DNA of 64,000 bases. Origin: Paenibacillus sp. GTDB lineage: Bacteria > Bacillota > Bacilli > Paenibacillales > YIM-B00363. Numbering within the stretch: the first letter of the stretch is position 1; each line of letters starts with the position of its first letter. The stretch covers positions 186,001-250,000 of the forward strand of contig NZ_DASQNA010000025.1 in assembly GCF_035645195.1 (NCBI RefSeq), written 5' to 3'. Both the position numbers and the translations under genes were made by a program. Below are positions 8,712 to 16,930 of this stretch, one piece after another. The notes under the pieces were generated by a model. It worked only from the letters and a program-made list of their open reading frames with translations, searched no databases and was not told the DNA's origin.

Positions 8712-8717
8712 CATTAC

Positions 8718-8728
8718 AACGGCGGCAG
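8718..8728. terminator. Left half of a terminator split by the IS element
   Basis: AACGGCGGCAG is complementary to CTGCCGCCGTT at 10416-10426. Without the IS3 element and one copy of its 4-bp target duplication, the two arms form an 11-bp stem with a loop of about 16 nt followed by a run of six T on the plus strand. This was the terminator of the DUF1284/ECF operon. Confidence 0.7.
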
Positions 8729-8736
8729 GCCGGGGG

Positions 8737-8740
8737 ATGC
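8737..8740. repeat. Target-site duplication ATGC, left copy
   Basis: ATGC immediately precedes the left terminal inverted repeat of the IS and is repeated directly after the right end (10408-10411). A 3-5 bp duplication is normal for IS3-family transposition. Confidence 0.75.
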
Positions 8741-8780
8741 TGAACTGCACCCCGTCAAGTAGACAGTACAAATAATTAAA
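8741..8780 (+). repeat. IS terminal inverted repeat, orfB-side end
   Basis: Begins TGAACTGCACCCCGTC and contains GTAGACAG; matches the reverse complement of the other end over most of 40 positions. Confidence 0.8.
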
Positions 8781-8785
8781 ATTAA

Positions 8786-9700
8786 TTAAGCGGCCTTTGT
8801 CCTGAATTCCATCGGACTGAGGCCGTTTAGTTTTGCTTGTAATCGTTCGTTATTGTAAAAGTGAATGTAGGCCTCAATGTCCCTCTTAAGCTCCTCAAAA
8901 GTATGGTACACGTGCAAATAATATTTCTCACATTTCAAGGTCCCCCAGAAAGATTCCATTGGACCGTTATCAATGCACCGTCCAACACGGGACATACTCT
9001 GAATTATTTTGTTGTCATCCAAGAGCTTCTTAAAGCCCAGGGAGGTGTATTGGTAGCCTCGGTCGCTATGAAGCATAGGCCTGCTCACAGGAGCTGCTTG
9101 TAAGGCTAAGTTCAACGTTTGGAATACAAGTGGATTGTTATTTGAACGTCCTAATACATAGGAGACGATGGACTTATCATGAAGGTCGAGAATGGCGCTC
9201 AAATAAGCTTTCTGACCATTACCGTACTTAAATTCCGTTACATCGGTGAGCCACTTTTCATTCGGAGCATCAGCTTGGAAATTTCGGTTCAGTAGGTTCT
9301 CCGCCAGCTGCTGCGGCGTCGCGTTCGTGTACTTCTTCTTCTTTCTCCGGATTACAGACTGGATTCCCATTACCTTCATTAACCGCCTTACGCGTTTATG
9401 GTTAATGGTTTTTCCAGTTTGTTTTCGCATATGAAGAGTTAATTGACGGTATCCAAAGGTGCGCTCTACTTTCTCATAGATGGTCATCATCACTTGGGTC
9501 AACTGCTCATTCTCCTCTTCGCGAGCACTGGGTTTACGATTTAGCCACTTGTAATAGCTCGAGCGTGCAATTCCTGCAATTACGCATAGAAGTTGAACGC
9601 TAATTGATGCATTCTTTTGGAGTGCTTGGATAGCAAGGTAAATCGTTTCCTGTCGTGTTTGTTTTAGCGTCGCCTTCTTTCGAGTTCCTCTAACTTTTTT
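8786..9700 (-). CDS. IS3-family transposase OrfB (catalytic part, reached by -1 frameshift)
   Basis: This is the rve-type DDE integrase catalytic region. Motifs visible are WLTDVTEF (first Asp), LHSDRGYQY (second Asp) and the Glu in NGPMESFWGTLK, followed by the K/R spacing of IS3 enzymes. An HTH_21 segment (TFGYRQLTLHMRK) precedes it. The first ATG-initiated ORF begins at 9502, but the open frame extends upstream to the slippery sequence at 9694-9700 and encodes plausible family sequence (SYYKWLNRKPSAREEENEQL). OrfB is therefore most likely made as an OrfAB fusion. The frame is intact to its stop at 8786. Confidence 0.9.
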   Translation of the reverse strand, partial: KKVRGTRKKATLKQTRQETIYLAIQALQKNASISVQLLCVIAGIARSSYYKWLNRKPSAREEENEQLTQVMMTIYEKVERTFGYRQLTLHMRKQTGKTINHKRVRRLMKVMGIQSVIRRKKKKYTNATPQQLAENLLNRNFQADAPNEKWLTDVTEFKYGNGQKAYLSAILDLHDKSIVSYVLGRSNNNPLVFQTLNLALQAAPVSRPMLHSDRGYQYTSLGFKKLLDDNKIIQSMSRVGRCIDNGPMESFWGTLKCEKYYLHVYHTFEELKRDIEAYIHFYNNERLQAKLNGLSPMEFRTKAA

Positions 9701-10341
9701 AAAAATGCATTTTCTGCCCGAAGTCGCTCAATTTCGTGTTCCATCTTCTTCATCTTGAGTTTCTGTTGATCGGCCTCCGTTAACTCTTCCAGGGCTTTTT
9801 TTCTCCCTCGGCCATCCTTTAACGCATCCTGACCGCTATCTTCGAACTTCTTCACCCATTGGTATACTTGCTGGTAGGAGACCTGAAACTGTCCCGCTGC
9901 TTTTTGGTAATCATGTTGATTGGTCAGGCAATACTGGACAATCTCGATCCGTTCTTGCCAAGTCGTAGAACGCCCTTTTGTCATAGCTTTTGCTTCCCCT
10001 TTATAGGCTTTAAAGCTGCTATGACCATTATACTTGTTGATCCAATTGAAAAGCTGTCTCGTACTTGCAATCCTGTATTTATCGATGATCTGGTACTGAG
10101 ATAATTTCCCCTCAAGGTAATCCTTCACCGCTTGGAGCTTAAGCTCTGCGCTATAACTTTGAAGATGCGCTCGGCGTTCCAGCCCTTCATATCCATACGT
10201 CTTGTACCGACGCTGCCATTTCATTAAAGTCGTCTTGTTAATCCCATACTTCTTCGCAGCTGCCAAAAAACCAACTTCCCCATTCGATACCTCTTCCAGA
10301 ATGGCGAGTTTCTCCAATGCATTATATTTTCCTCTAGACAT
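9664..10341 (-). CDS. IS3-family transposase OrfA (DNA-binding part)
   Basis: This 225-residue protein has two or three consecutive helix-turn-helix modules (AAKKYGINKTTLMKWQRRY, then IIDKYRIASTRQLFNWINKY, then AAGQFQVSYQQVYQWVKKF) and a C-terminal leucine-zipper-like coiled coil (KMKKMEHEIERLRAENAFL). The long, multi-HTH form is typical of the IS150 group rather than IS2 or IS3 proper. The -1 slippery heptamer A-AAA-AAG lies in codons for LKK near its end, upstream of its stop at 9664. Start ATG at 10341, with AAGGGGAGC upstream. OrfA binds the terminal repeats; the OrfAB fusion catalyses transposition. Confidence 0.92.
   Translation of the reverse strand: MSRGKYNALEKLAILEEVSNGEVGFLAAAKKYGINKTTLMKWQRRYKTYGYEGLERRAHLQSYSAELKLQAVKDYLEGKLSQYQIIDKYRIASTRQLFNWINKYNGHSSFKAYKGEAKAMTKGRSTTWQERIEIVQYCLTNQHDYQKAAGQFQVSYQQVYQWVKKFEDSGQDALKDGRGRKKALEELTEADQQKLKMKKMEHEIERLRAENAFLKKLEELERRRR
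9694..9700 (-). other. Programmed -1 frameshift slippery heptamer of the IS
   Basis: Read on the minus strand the sequence is AAAAAAG with orfA phasing A-AAA-AAG, the classical IS3 slippery motif. A -1 shift here moves exactly into the orfB frame, which is open from this point. Confidence 0.75.
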
Positions 10342-10367
10342 GAAAAAGCTCCCCTTACGGTAGCAGG

Positions 10368-10407
10368 TTTTATTATTTCACCTGTCTACCGTATGGGGAG
10401 CATATCA
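10368..10407 (-). repeat. IS terminal inverted repeat, orfA-side end
   Basis: Read on the minus strand it begins TGATATGCTCCCCATACG and contains GTAGACAG and AAATAATAAAA, the partner of the end at 8741. Confidence 0.8.
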
Positions 10408-10411
10408 ATGC
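10408..10411. repeat. Target-site duplication ATGC, right copy
   Basis: Direct copy of 8737-8740, immediately outside the right end of the IS. Confidence 0.75.
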
Positions 10412-10415
10412 CGAT

Positions 10416-10430
10416 CTGCCGCCGTTTTTT
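10416..10430. terminator. Right half of the terminator split by the IS element
   Basis: CTGCCGCCGTT followed by TTTT. It is the descending arm and T-tract of the hairpin whose ascending arm is at 8718-8728. The membrane-protein gene on the minus strand ends at 10429, so the original structure probably served both convergent genes. Confidence 0.65.
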
Positions 10431-10995
10431 AGTTTCCTCCCATAATATCCGACAGAAGCGACAAGCAAAGCACGATCGCCATCGCCGCCCCCGATGCGTG
10501 CGCCTTCCACCGATGGGGCGAGGAATTTCCTCTTCGGTGAACGGATCTCCAATATAGCACCGCCCCGCTCAATACCAGTACCGCTTCCACCGCGGCGCTG
10601 GCGGCCGGTATGTTCCACAGCCCCAATCCCAGCAGCGGGAAACCGCCGATGTTGCCGGGGACAATGGGCAGATCCGGACGATGGACAAGCAGATCCAACA
10701 GCCAGTGGCTGAACGCAACCGCGCCGACCACGATTCCGCTTCGCTTGCCCCATGCTTTCGCCGCAGCCAAGCCGGCGATTAAGGACAGAAGCAATGCGCC
10801 GAGTAACGAATGGGTATACATAGCATCGATAACGGCTTTGCCGTATCCGGTGCTCTCGATCGACTCCACGCCTGCCACCGTCAACGGAAGGAATGCGAGA
10901 TCCGGCAGCTGCGTCGCCGTCAACAGCGCCCACAGCGGAACCTCAGGATGTCTGGCTTTTACAATTGCGGCAACTCCGAAATGTCCGGCGAACAT
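10429..10995 (-). CDS. Predicted membrane protein, YdjM/DUF457-like metal-dependent hydrolase type
   Basis: This 188-residue protein has about five hydrophobic segments. His/Asp motifs near the first and middle helices (AGHFGVAAIVKA, TQLPDLAF, YTHSLLGALL, FSHWLLDLLVHRPDLP) resemble membrane-bound putative hydrolases of the YdjM/DUF457 group. The substrate is unknown. Its ATG overlaps the stop of a 26-codon upstream ORF (TGATG), and GGGGGAGAGG is a good ribosome site. Its 3' end reaches into the terminator half left by the IS, so transcripts now run into the IS end. Paired palindromic operators lie about 130-215 bp upstream. Family assignment is from motif resemblance only. Confidence 0.6.
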   Translation of the reverse strand: MFAGHFGVAAIVKARHPEVPLWALLTATQLPDLAFLPLTVAGVESIESTGYGKAVIDAMYTHSLLGALLLSLIAGLAAAKAWGKRSGIVVGAVAFSHWLLDLLVHRPDLPIVPGNIGGFPLLGLGLWNIPAASAAVEAVLVLSGAVLYWRSVHRRGNSSPHRWKAHASGAAMAIVLCLSLLSDIMGGN

Positions 10996-11075
10996 CAGCC
11001 TCTCCCCCTTTCAGTTGTTACAGCAGAGATTCCAGCGATTCCAGCGACGTACAACGAGGTCAACATAACGTTCAT
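10995..11075 (-). CDS. Possible 26-residue leader ORF coupled to the membrane protein
   Basis: An ATG at 11075 opens a 26-codon frame beginning MNVMLTSLYVAGIAG, hydrophobic then charged (TERGRG), ending in a TGA that shares a base with the ATG of the next gene. AAGGAG lies 12 nt upstream of the start. The tight TGATG junction suggests coupled translation. A promoter-like pair (TTGACG at 11119-11124, TTATCT at 11095-11100 on the minus strand) would place the transcript start at that AAGGAG, so either the promoter call or the ORF call may be wrong. Confidence 0.35.
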   Translation of the reverse strand: MNVMLTSLYVAGIAGISAVTTERGRG

Positions 11076-11122
11076 AATACGGGATCACTCCTTAAGATAA
11101 GTTAACGTACTAGACATTCGTC

Positions 11123-11143
11123 AAAACTAATTTTATTAGTTTT
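11123..11143. promoter_or_regulatory. Palindromic operator, copy 1
   Basis: AAAACTAAT-TTT-ATTAGTTTT is a perfect 9-bp inverted repeat with 3-nt spacer. It overlaps a TTGACG -35-like hexamer reading toward the membrane-protein gene. A second copy with the same core is at 11194-11210. The form suits a dimeric TetR- or MarR-type repressor; none is encoded nearby. Confidence 0.5.
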
Positions 11144-11193
11144 TATTCAGAGGCATCCTGCTCACCTCTCAAAACTATCTATGTTTTCATTTT

Positions 11194-11210
11194 AACTAAT
11201 TTAATTAGTT
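11194..11210. promoter_or_regulatory. Palindromic operator, copy 2
   Basis: AACTAAT-TTA-ATTAGTT has the same half-site and spacer length as copy 1, about 69 bp away centre to centre. Two copies argue for a protein-binding site rather than chance AT-rich symmetry. Confidence 0.45.
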
Positions 11211-11264
11211 TCTGCAAATGTTTTTTTCTTTTTTCTTGGTTCTGTTAACACCCAAAGAAATAAG

Positions 11265-11280
11265 CCACTCCGTTGAGTGG
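11265..11280 (-). terminator. Weak terminator after the MFS gene
   Basis: CCACTC-loop-GAGTGG forms a 6-bp stem just after the MFS stop; on the minus strand it is followed by CTTATTTCTTT. The stem is short, so efficiency is uncertain. Confidence 0.45.
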
Positions 11281-11289
11281 TTTCCAAAG

Positions 11290-12453
11290 TCATGAATCAG
11301 CGGAAACAGCTGATTCTTCTTTTGCTTTTTGGACCTTTTGAGTACTAAGCAGAAAACTAACGAGTGCTGCAACGCTACAAACGTATGGGAGTAGATCATA
11401 ACCCCAATGCGATATGACATAACCGCCAATCATTGACCCAAAAGTGATACCAATATACAGAGCGGTATTATTCCATGCCATAACAATTCCTCGTTCTTTG
11501 GGATATTCCGCCGCCAATCGAGCTTGATATGATGTAAAACCTGCATACCCAACCAAAGCCCATATAAACAGAAAGAAATAAAGCCAATCGCCGGATGAGA
11601 ACAATATCCCCAAACAAATAAGTATTAGTGTCAATGAATTTAGCGCAGCCTTCGAAATATTCTCTACTCCAAATTTATCCGTTAATTGCCCGCTTGTAAG
11701 ACTTCCAAAAACGGCACCGACACCATAAAAAGTAACAGCTAATGCGATTTCCGTTGATGTGAATTTATTTTCGGAGTAAAGAGCCGCACCTAAATATATA
11801 TACAGGGTATACATAGAAATAGCCCAAATCGTCGTAACACATACGGAACCAAGTATTCTTGGCAAATTTCCTTCTAACGGATTTCTCGTTACATCTCTTT
11901 TAGGAATCGATCCCCATGTTTTGAAATTCACTACCGCCAATATGGTTCCTATGATGGTCATTACAACAAATACCGAACGCCACCCAAGAAAATGCTCTAA
12001 TAACGTACCGAATGGCGCCCCTGCCCAAAGAGCCGTTAAGTGTCCCGAAACAACAATCGAAAGCCATGTTCCCCTTCGAGTTGGCGGTGCAATATCTCCA
12101 ATGATTGCGTAAATCAAAGGAGTGATTGAAGCAACGGATAGACCGGCCAAAATACGGCTAACAATTAGCCACAAAAATGAAGGAGCAAAAGCGGTTAGCG
12201 CGTTAGAAACGGCGAACAGGAATAAACCGAACGTAATAAATGATCTCCGTCCCTTTCGATCTGAAAGCCATCCAAAGAAAGGAGCCGCAACAGCGTATGT
12301 AACTGCAAAAACAGTTACCATCCATCCGGTCGTTGCTGAACTAACGTGATATGCTTCCGAGATAAACGGTAATAATGGAGAGACCACGAATAAGTCAGTA
12401 CCCATTAGAAATAAAGTTATCCAACCAACACTTAAACTTAACCGCCCTTGCAT
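11290..12453 (-). CDS. MFS exporter, DHA1 drug:proton antiporter type
   Basis: This 387-residue protein has twelve predicted transmembrane segments. The MFS loop 2-3 motif is GWLSDRKGRRSFITFG (about residues 61-76), and a weaker repeat is GQLTDKFGVEN in the second half; an antiporter-like motif C region is seen near GLSVASITPLIYAIIGD. This matches small-molecule exporters of the DHA1 (YdhP/AraJ-like) group. It is clearly AT-rich in base and codon use compared with neighbours on both sides, which suggests recent acquisition. The start ATG at 12453 follows AAGGGGGGGG. Substrate unknown. Confidence 0.88.
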   Translation of the reverse strand: MQGRLSLSVGWITLFLMGTDLFVVSPLLPFISEAYHVSSATTGWMVTVFAVTYAVAAPFFGWLSDRKGRRSFITFGLFLFAVSNALTAFAPSFLWLIVSRILAGLSVASITPLIYAIIGDIAPPTRRGTWLSIVVSGHLTALWAGAPFGTLLEHFLGWRSVFVVMTIIGTILAVVNFKTWGSIPKRDVTRNPLEGNLPRILGSVCVTTIWAISMYTLYIYLGAALYSENKFTSTEIALAVTFYGVGAVFGSLTSGQLTDKFGVENISKAALNSLTLILICLGILFSSGDWLYFFLFIWALVGYAGFTSYQARLAAEYPKERGIVMAWNNTALYIGITFGSMIGGYVISHWGYDLLPYVCSVAALVSFLLSTQKVQKAKEESAVSADS

Positions 12454-12533
12454 ACTGGGTCCCCCCCCTTGCTAAATTATTTTTACATATATATTCTCAA
12501 GTGGCGTAAACGCGACTGCCGACGAACGACGAC

Positions 12534-12567
12534 GGCCCGCAGAACTCCATTCGGAGCGCTGCGGGCC
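12534..12567. terminator. Hairpin downstream of the abfA operon
   Basis: GGCCCGCAG (12534-12542) pairs with CTGCGGGCC (12559-12567), with an inner CTCC/GGAG pair. It lies 17 bp after the DUF6171 gene. The following T-run is poor on either strand, so it may act as an RNA-end stabiliser. Confidence 0.5.
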
Positions 12568-12583
12568 ATCCAAAATCAGTTTA

Positions 12584-12874
12584 TCATTCCCCATCGTACC
12601 GCTGCCATCCCGCCCCGCCGGGAAGCGGGCAGCTCTTCGCCTTCAGCTTCGCCGCGACCGGCACGATGCATCCGCACAAGGAGCACGTGTGACCGCCGAG
12701 CAGCTTCGGGCACGCCTCGCACTGCCGCAGACGCGCTTCATACACGTCGTCCGGCACGCAGTGGCCGCTTCCCGGCGCGAACATCGGCGCGGACAGCAGG
12801 TGCCGAATGCGTTCTTCCGTTACGCGAAATTCGTCCCTGCAGCCGCGGCAAGATCGATCGACCGCCGTCTCCAC
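12584..12874 (-). CDS. Small Cys-rich zinc-ribbon-like protein (DUF6171-like)
   Basis: This 96-residue protein has three Cys pairs: CRGC near the N-terminus, CEACPKLLGG, then CSLCGC, with a further Cys in AKSCPLPGG. The pattern indicates one or two zinc-binding knuckles and resembles DUF6171 proteins of Firmicutes; function is unknown. It starts with a GTG one base after the abfA stop, so it is in the same operon. The link to arabinose metabolism is positional only. A redox or nucleic-acid role is possible, but nothing in the sequence decides this. Confidence 0.65.
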   Translation of the reverse strand: METAVDRSCRGCRDEFRVTEERIRHLLSAPMFAPGSGHCVPDDVYEARLRQCEACPKLLGGHTCSLCGCIVPVAAKLKAKSCPLPGGAGWQRYDGE

Positions 12875-12875
12875 G

Positions 12876-14366
12876 TTACCGATCCGCCGCCAGCTCGAAC
12901 ACCGTCACCGACATCGGCGGCAGGTTCGCGGTCAGCGTATGCCCTTCGATCGCAAAGTCCGAGAAGGCGGCCGGCTTCACCTGCTCCGGCTCGTCGAACG
13001 TGTTGTGGCCGTCGATCCGGCCAGACGTCAACGTCGTCGCGGTCGCGCGGACGCCCCCTTCCCAGCCGCGCAGCTCGATTGCCGCGCTTGCGCTGCTCGC
13101 GTGGTCCAAATTGCACACGCTCACGTGCACCCGGCCGTCCGCGGCGCGGGAAGCGGACACGGACAGCTGCGGCAGCTCCCCCTTCGCGCTGTCGATAGCG
13201 CGAATCGTCTCATGCGCGTCCAGCAGCTCGGCGTCCTGGTGCACCTGGAACAGATCGAACACATGATACGTCGGCGTCAGCACCATCCGTTCGCCTTCCG
13301 TCAGCACGACGGATTGCAGCACGTTGACCAACTGCGCGATGTTCGCCATCCGGACGCGGTCGCAGTGACGGTGGAAAATATGCAGCGTGATGCCGGCGAC
13401 GAGCGCGTCGCGAATCGTGTTCTGCTGGTACAGGAAGCCCGGGTTCGTGCCCGGCTCCACGTCGTACCACGTGCCCCATTCGTCGACGATCAGACCGATG
13501 CGCTTCTCCGGATCGTACTGATCCATAATGGCCGAATGCCGCGTAATCAACTCGTCCATATGCATCGCTTTCTTCAGCGTGCCCCCGAAATCGGCCTCCG
13601 GGAAGCCGGTCGCCGGTCCCTTGCTCGCCCACGTTCCGGGAATCGTATAATAATGAAGCGTGATCGAATCCATGAACCGGTGCGCCTGCTTCATGAGCGT
13701 CTCCATCCAATGGTAATCGCCTTCGCTCGGGCCGCACGCGATTTTGTGAATGCGGTTGTCGCCATAATTGCGCACGTACGTCTGGAATTGGCGGTACAGG
13801 TCCGCGTAATACTCCGGCCGCATGTTGCCGCCGCAGCCCCAGTTTTCGTTGCCGACGCCGAAATATTTCACCTTCCACGGCTGCTCTCGGCCGTTCTCCC
13901 GCCGCAGTTCCGCCATCGGGGAGACGCCGTCGAACGTCATGTACTCCACCCATTCGGACATCTCCTGCACGGTGCCGCTGCCGACGTTGCCGTTGATGTA
14001 CGGCTCGGCGCCGAGCAATTCGCACAGCATCAAGAACTCATGCGTACCGAAATGATTGTTTTCGACGACGCCGCCCCAATGCGTGTTGATCATACGCTTG
14101 CGGCTTTCCCGAGGCCCGATGCCGTCCTTCCAATGATACTCGTCGGCGAAGCAGCCGCCCGGCCACCGCAGCACCGGAATGTTCAGCCGCTGCAGCGCCG
14201 CCAGTACGTCGTTCCGGATGCCGTTCGTATTCGGGATGTCCGACTCCTCGCCGACCCACAGCCCTTCGTAAATGCATCGTCCCAAATGCTCGGAGAAATG
14301 CCCGTAAATGTTTCGATTGATCGTGCCCTTCGACCGATCCGTATGGATCGTGATCCGGTTCGTCAT
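12876..14366 (-). CDS. abfA: GH51 alpha-L-arabinofuranosidase
   Basis: This 496-residue enzyme releases terminal alpha-L-arabinofuranose from arabinan, arabinoxylan or pectin side chains. The GH51 (clan A) catalytic residues are recognisable: the acid/base Glu174 in VGNENWG and the nucleophile Glu296 in IVDEWGTW. The N-terminal motif [15 protein letters not shown] and [13 protein letters not shown] are family signatures. There is no signal peptide, so it acts inside the cell on imported oligosaccharides. Length is normal for bacterial AbfA. The start ATG follows GAGAGGGAGATC. A divergent AraC regulator (14542) probably controls it. Confidence 0.95.
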   Translation of the reverse strand: MTNRITIHTDRSKGTINRNIYGHFSEHLGRCIYEGLWVGEESDIPNTNGIRNDVLAALQRLNIPVLRWPGGCFADEYHWKDGIGPRESRKRMINTHWGGVVENNHFGTHEFLMLCELLGAEPYINGNVGSGTVQEMSEWVEYMTFDGVSPMAELRRENGREQPWKVKYFGVGNENWGCGGNMRPEYYADLYRQFQTYVRNYGDNRIHKIACGPSEGDYHWMETLMKQAHRFMDSITLHYYTIPGTWASKGPATGFPEADFGGTLKKAMHMDELITRHSAIMDQYDPEKRIGLIVDEWGTWYDVEPGTNPGFLYQQNTIRDALVAGITLHIFHRHCDRVRMANIAQLVNVLQSVVLTEGERMVLTPTYHVFDLFQVHQDAELLDAHETIRAIDSAKGELPQLSVSASRAADGRVHVSVCNLDHASSASAAIELRGWEGGVRATATTLTSGRIDGHNTFDEPEQVKPAAFSDFAIEGHTLTANLPPMSVTVFELAADR

Positions 14367-14541
14367 TCGCTGATCTCCCTCTCTTTTCGCGGCGGTACTG
14401 ACCGATCGTCGTTTCCCCGCCCGGCAACCCTCGCCGGTCCGCTTGTCTCATTATTTAGAATAATCCTCTTGCCGGCCGATTTGGAATGATATATTATCCC
14501 TTTTAACTGATCGATTGTACGAAAGAGAGGAAGAGTTTCCG

Positions 14542-15330
14542 GTGATCGAAATCAAGCGCTGCGGCTACAACGTCGTCCACCCGGACGGCCTCACGATCGA
14601 CCGCCCGCAAGGATCGGGGGACTATTTGTTCCTCTTTTTCCGCAGCAAAATGGAAATCGAGGTGCGCGGAGAGCTCGTCGTCGCGGACAAAAACACGTAC
14701 GTCATTTACAAAAAGGGCAGCAAGCAGTTTTACAGGGAGCTGGAAAAGCCGTTCGTGCACGACTGGTTTCATTTCGACGGCGAAGACGCCGAATCTTATA
14801 TCGAGCGGCTCTCCCTCCCGTTCGACAAGGTCATGAAGGTGTACGATCCCTTGTACATTTCTAGAAAAGTGAACGACATTCAGGACGAAACGCTCCATAA
14901 CGGCACATACCGCAAAGAAATCATCGATGCGACGGTGCGCTGCCTCTTGATGAAGCTCAGCGATATGCACAACCGGATCGAAGCGAGCCATCCGCTCAGC
15001 AAATTTTACGAGCCGTTCGTCCGCCTCCGCAACGCCATTCGCGAAACGCCGTCCGCCCCGCACACCGTCGATCGGCTGGCCGCGCAGGTGAACATGAGCC
15101 GGTCGCATTTCCAGAGCATTTACAAGGAGCTGTTCGGCGTGCCCGTCATGCGGGACGTCATCCAAACGAGACTCGAATACGCCATGTATCTGCTAGAAAA
15201 TTCCTCGGACAGCATCGGCGACATCGCCCGCAGCTGCGGGTATGAGAACGACGTCCATTTTATGCGCCAGTTTAAGAAGTACATTCATGTGACGCCGAGC
15301 CAATACCGGGCAGCGTACCGAAGTTCTTGA
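14542..15330 (+). CDS. AraC-family transcriptional regulator, divergent from abfA
   Basis: This regulator of about 262 residues has an N-terminal cupin-like ligand domain (about 1-130) and a C-terminal pair of helix-turn-helix motifs: VDRLAAQVNMSRSHFQSIYK and IGDIARSCGYENDVHFMRQFKK, ending in the usual TPSQYRAAYR. The GTG at 14542 is chosen because AGAGAGGAAGAG precedes it; a TTG at 14515 in the same frame has no ribosome site. Its divergent position suggests that it senses arabinose or an arabinoside and activates abfA. The gene ends 20 bp before a terminator shared with ahpF. Confidence 0.88.
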   Translation: MIEIKRCGYNVVHPDGLTIDRPQGSGDYLFLFFRSKMEIEVRGELVVADKNTYVIYKKGSKQFYRELEKPFVHDWFHFDGEDAESYIERLSLPFDKVMKVYDPLYISRKVNDIQDETLHNGTYRKEIIDATVRCLLMKLSDMHNRIEASHPLSKFYEPFVRLRNAIRETPSAPHTVDRLAAQVNMSRSHFQSIYKELFGVPVMRDVIQTRLEYAMYLLENSSDSIGDIARSCGYENDVHFMRQFKKYIHVTPSQYRAAYRSS

Positions 15331-15350
15331 CGTGCGCCGCGCCAAAAAGA

Positions 15351-15376
15351 AAAACGCCTCGACAGCGAGGCGTTTT
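15351..15376. terminator. Bidirectional terminator between the AraC gene and ahpF
   Basis: AAAACGCCTCG-ACAG-CGAGGCGTTTT is a perfect 11-bp stem with a 4-nt loop. The arms provide A/T tracts for both convergent genes, with TTCTTATAG following on the plus strand. Confidence 0.9.
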
Positions 15377-15389
15377 CTTATAGAAACTA

Positions 15390-16919
15390 TTAATTCCGAA
15401 TCAGGTAATCGAATGCGCCCAATGCGGCGGTCGCGCCCGATCCCATGGAAATGATGATTTGCTTGTACGGGCTGTTCGTGCAGTCGCCTGCCGCGAACAC
15501 GCCGGGCATGCTCGTCGCGCCGCGGCTGTCGACGACGATTTCGCCGAAGCGCGTGCGCTCCACCGTATCGCCGAGCCATTCCGTGTTCGGCACGAGGCCG
15601 ATTTGCACGAAGACGCCCTGCAGTTCGACATGCTTCTCTTCGCCGGAATCGCGTTCGACGTAGGTAATCCCTTCCACCTTGTCGGTGCCGGTAATTTCCT
15701 TTGTCTGCACGTTCTTCAGCACCGTCACGTTCGGCAGGCTGAACAGCCGCTTCTGCAGCACGGCGTCGGCTTTCAACTCGGGCATGAACTCAAGCACGGT
15801 GACGTGCTTCGCGATGCCGGCGAGATCGATCGCCGCCTCGACGCCGGAGTTGCCGCCGCCGATGACCGCTACGTCCTTGCCTGCGAACAGCGGTCCGTCG
15901 CAGTGCGGGCAGTACGCCACGCCTTTGTTCTTGAACTCCGCTTCGCCGGGCACATTGACGTTGCGCCAACGAGCGCCCGTCGAGAGGATGACGGTTTTGC
16001 TCTTCAGCACCGCGCCGCTTTCCAGTTCGACCTCGATGAGGTCGCCCTTCGAGAGGCGCTTCGCGCGCTGGAGCTTCATCACGTCGATGCCGTACTCCTT
16101 CACGTGCTCTTCCAGGCTGGCCGCGAGCTTCGGACCCTCGGTATACTTCGTGCCGATGAAGTTCTCGATGCCCAGCGTCTCCAGCACTTGACCGCCGAAC
16201 CGCTCGGCGACGATGCCCGTGCGGATGCCTTTGCGCGCGGCATAAATCGCCGCGCTGGCGCCGGCCGGACCGCCGCCGACGACGAGCACGTCGAACGGCT
16301 CCTTGTCCGCAAGCTCCGACGCGTCCGGCCGCGAGCCGAGCTTCGCGAGAATTTCTTCGATCGACATCCGGCCGCTCCCGAACGTCTCGCCGTTCAGGAA
16401 TACCGTCGGCACCGCCATGACTTTCCGGCGCTCCGCTTCTTCCTTGTACGCCGCGCCGTCGATCATCGTGTGCGTAATGCCCGGGTTGAGGATGCTCATC
16501 AAGTTGAGCGCCTGCACGACGTCCGGACAATTGTGGCACGTTAAGCTGATGAACGATTCGAAGTGATATTCCCCGCGAATGCTCTTGATTTGATCGATGA
16601 CGCTTTGCTCGACTTTGGGAGGTCTTCCGCTCACCTGCAGAAGCGCCAACACCAACGAAGTGAATTCGTGACCCAAAGGAATGCCGGCGAACGTCACGCC
16701 GGTGTCTTCGCCCACGCGATTGACGCTAAAACTAGGAGTTCTAGGCAATTGCGCTTTTTCAACCGTAATTTTAGATGACATGCCGGCGATTTCTTCCACC
16801 AGCGCCAGCATGTCATTGGATACGGCATCGGACTCTGCGCTGACTTTCAGCACAATATCGCCTTCCATGAGCTGGAGATATTGCGCTAATTGTGCTTTTA
16901 TATCCGCGTCCAGTGCCAT
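15390..16919 (-). CDS. ahpF: Alkyl hydroperoxide reductase subunit F
   Basis: This 509-residue flavoprotein passes electrons from NADH to the peroxiredoxin AhpC. It has an N-terminal double-thioredoxin-like domain with the redox pair Cys128/Cys131 (TCHNC). An FAD-binding motif GGGPAG lies at about 215-220. The thioredoxin-reductase-type disulfide is CPHC (Cys337/Cys340), followed by an NAD(P)-binding GGGNSG motif. Length is usual for AhpF. It lies 11 bp downstream of ahpC, in one operon, with a ribosome site GGAG. The plus-strand terminator at 15351-15376 closes the operon. Confidence 0.97.
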   Translation of the reverse strand: MALDADIKAQLAQYLQLMEGDIVLKVSAESDAVSNDMLALVEEIAGMSSKITVEKAQLPRTPSFSVNRVGEDTGVTFAGIPLGHEFTSLVLALLQVSGRPPKVEQSVIDQIKSIRGEYHFESFISLTCHNCPDVVQALNLMSILNPGITHTMIDGAAYKEEAERRKVMAVPTVFLNGETFGSGRMSIEEILAKLGSRPDASELADKEPFDVLVVGGGPAGASAAIYAARKGIRTGIVAERFGGQVLETLGIENFIGTKYTEGPKLAASLEEHVKEYGIDVMKLQRAKRLSKGDLIEVELESGAVLKSKTVILSTGARWRNVNVPGEAEFKNKGVAYCPHCDGPLFAGKDVAVIGGGNSGVEAAIDLAGIAKHVTVLEFMPELKADAVLQKRLFSLPNVTVLKNVQTKEITGTDKVEGITYVERDSGEEKHVELQGVFVQIGLVPNTEWLGDTVERTRFGEIVVDSRGATSMPGVFAAGDCTNSPYKQIIISMGSGATAALGAFDYLIRN

Positions 16920-16930
16920 TCGAGGTCTCC

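Larger units (their letters stand above)
8741..10407 (-). mobile_element. Complete IS3-family (IS150-like) insertion sequence, 1667 bp
   Basis: The element is bounded by imperfect terminal inverted repeats of about 40 bp that begin TG and end CA (8741 onward and 10407 backward; shared blocks include GTAGACAG and AAATAAT). It is flanked by a direct ATGC duplication. It carries orfA (9664-10341) and orfB (8786 to about 9700) on the minus strand, linked by a -1 slippery heptamer. Both frames look intact, so the element may be active. It is visibly more AT-rich than its surroundings and inserted into the loop of a terminator. Confidence 0.93.

Noticed and set aside
8741-10407. IS considered as part of a larger composite transposon with the MFS gene
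   Set aside because: Only one IS copy is visible, with its own target duplication; no second copy flanks the MFS gene.
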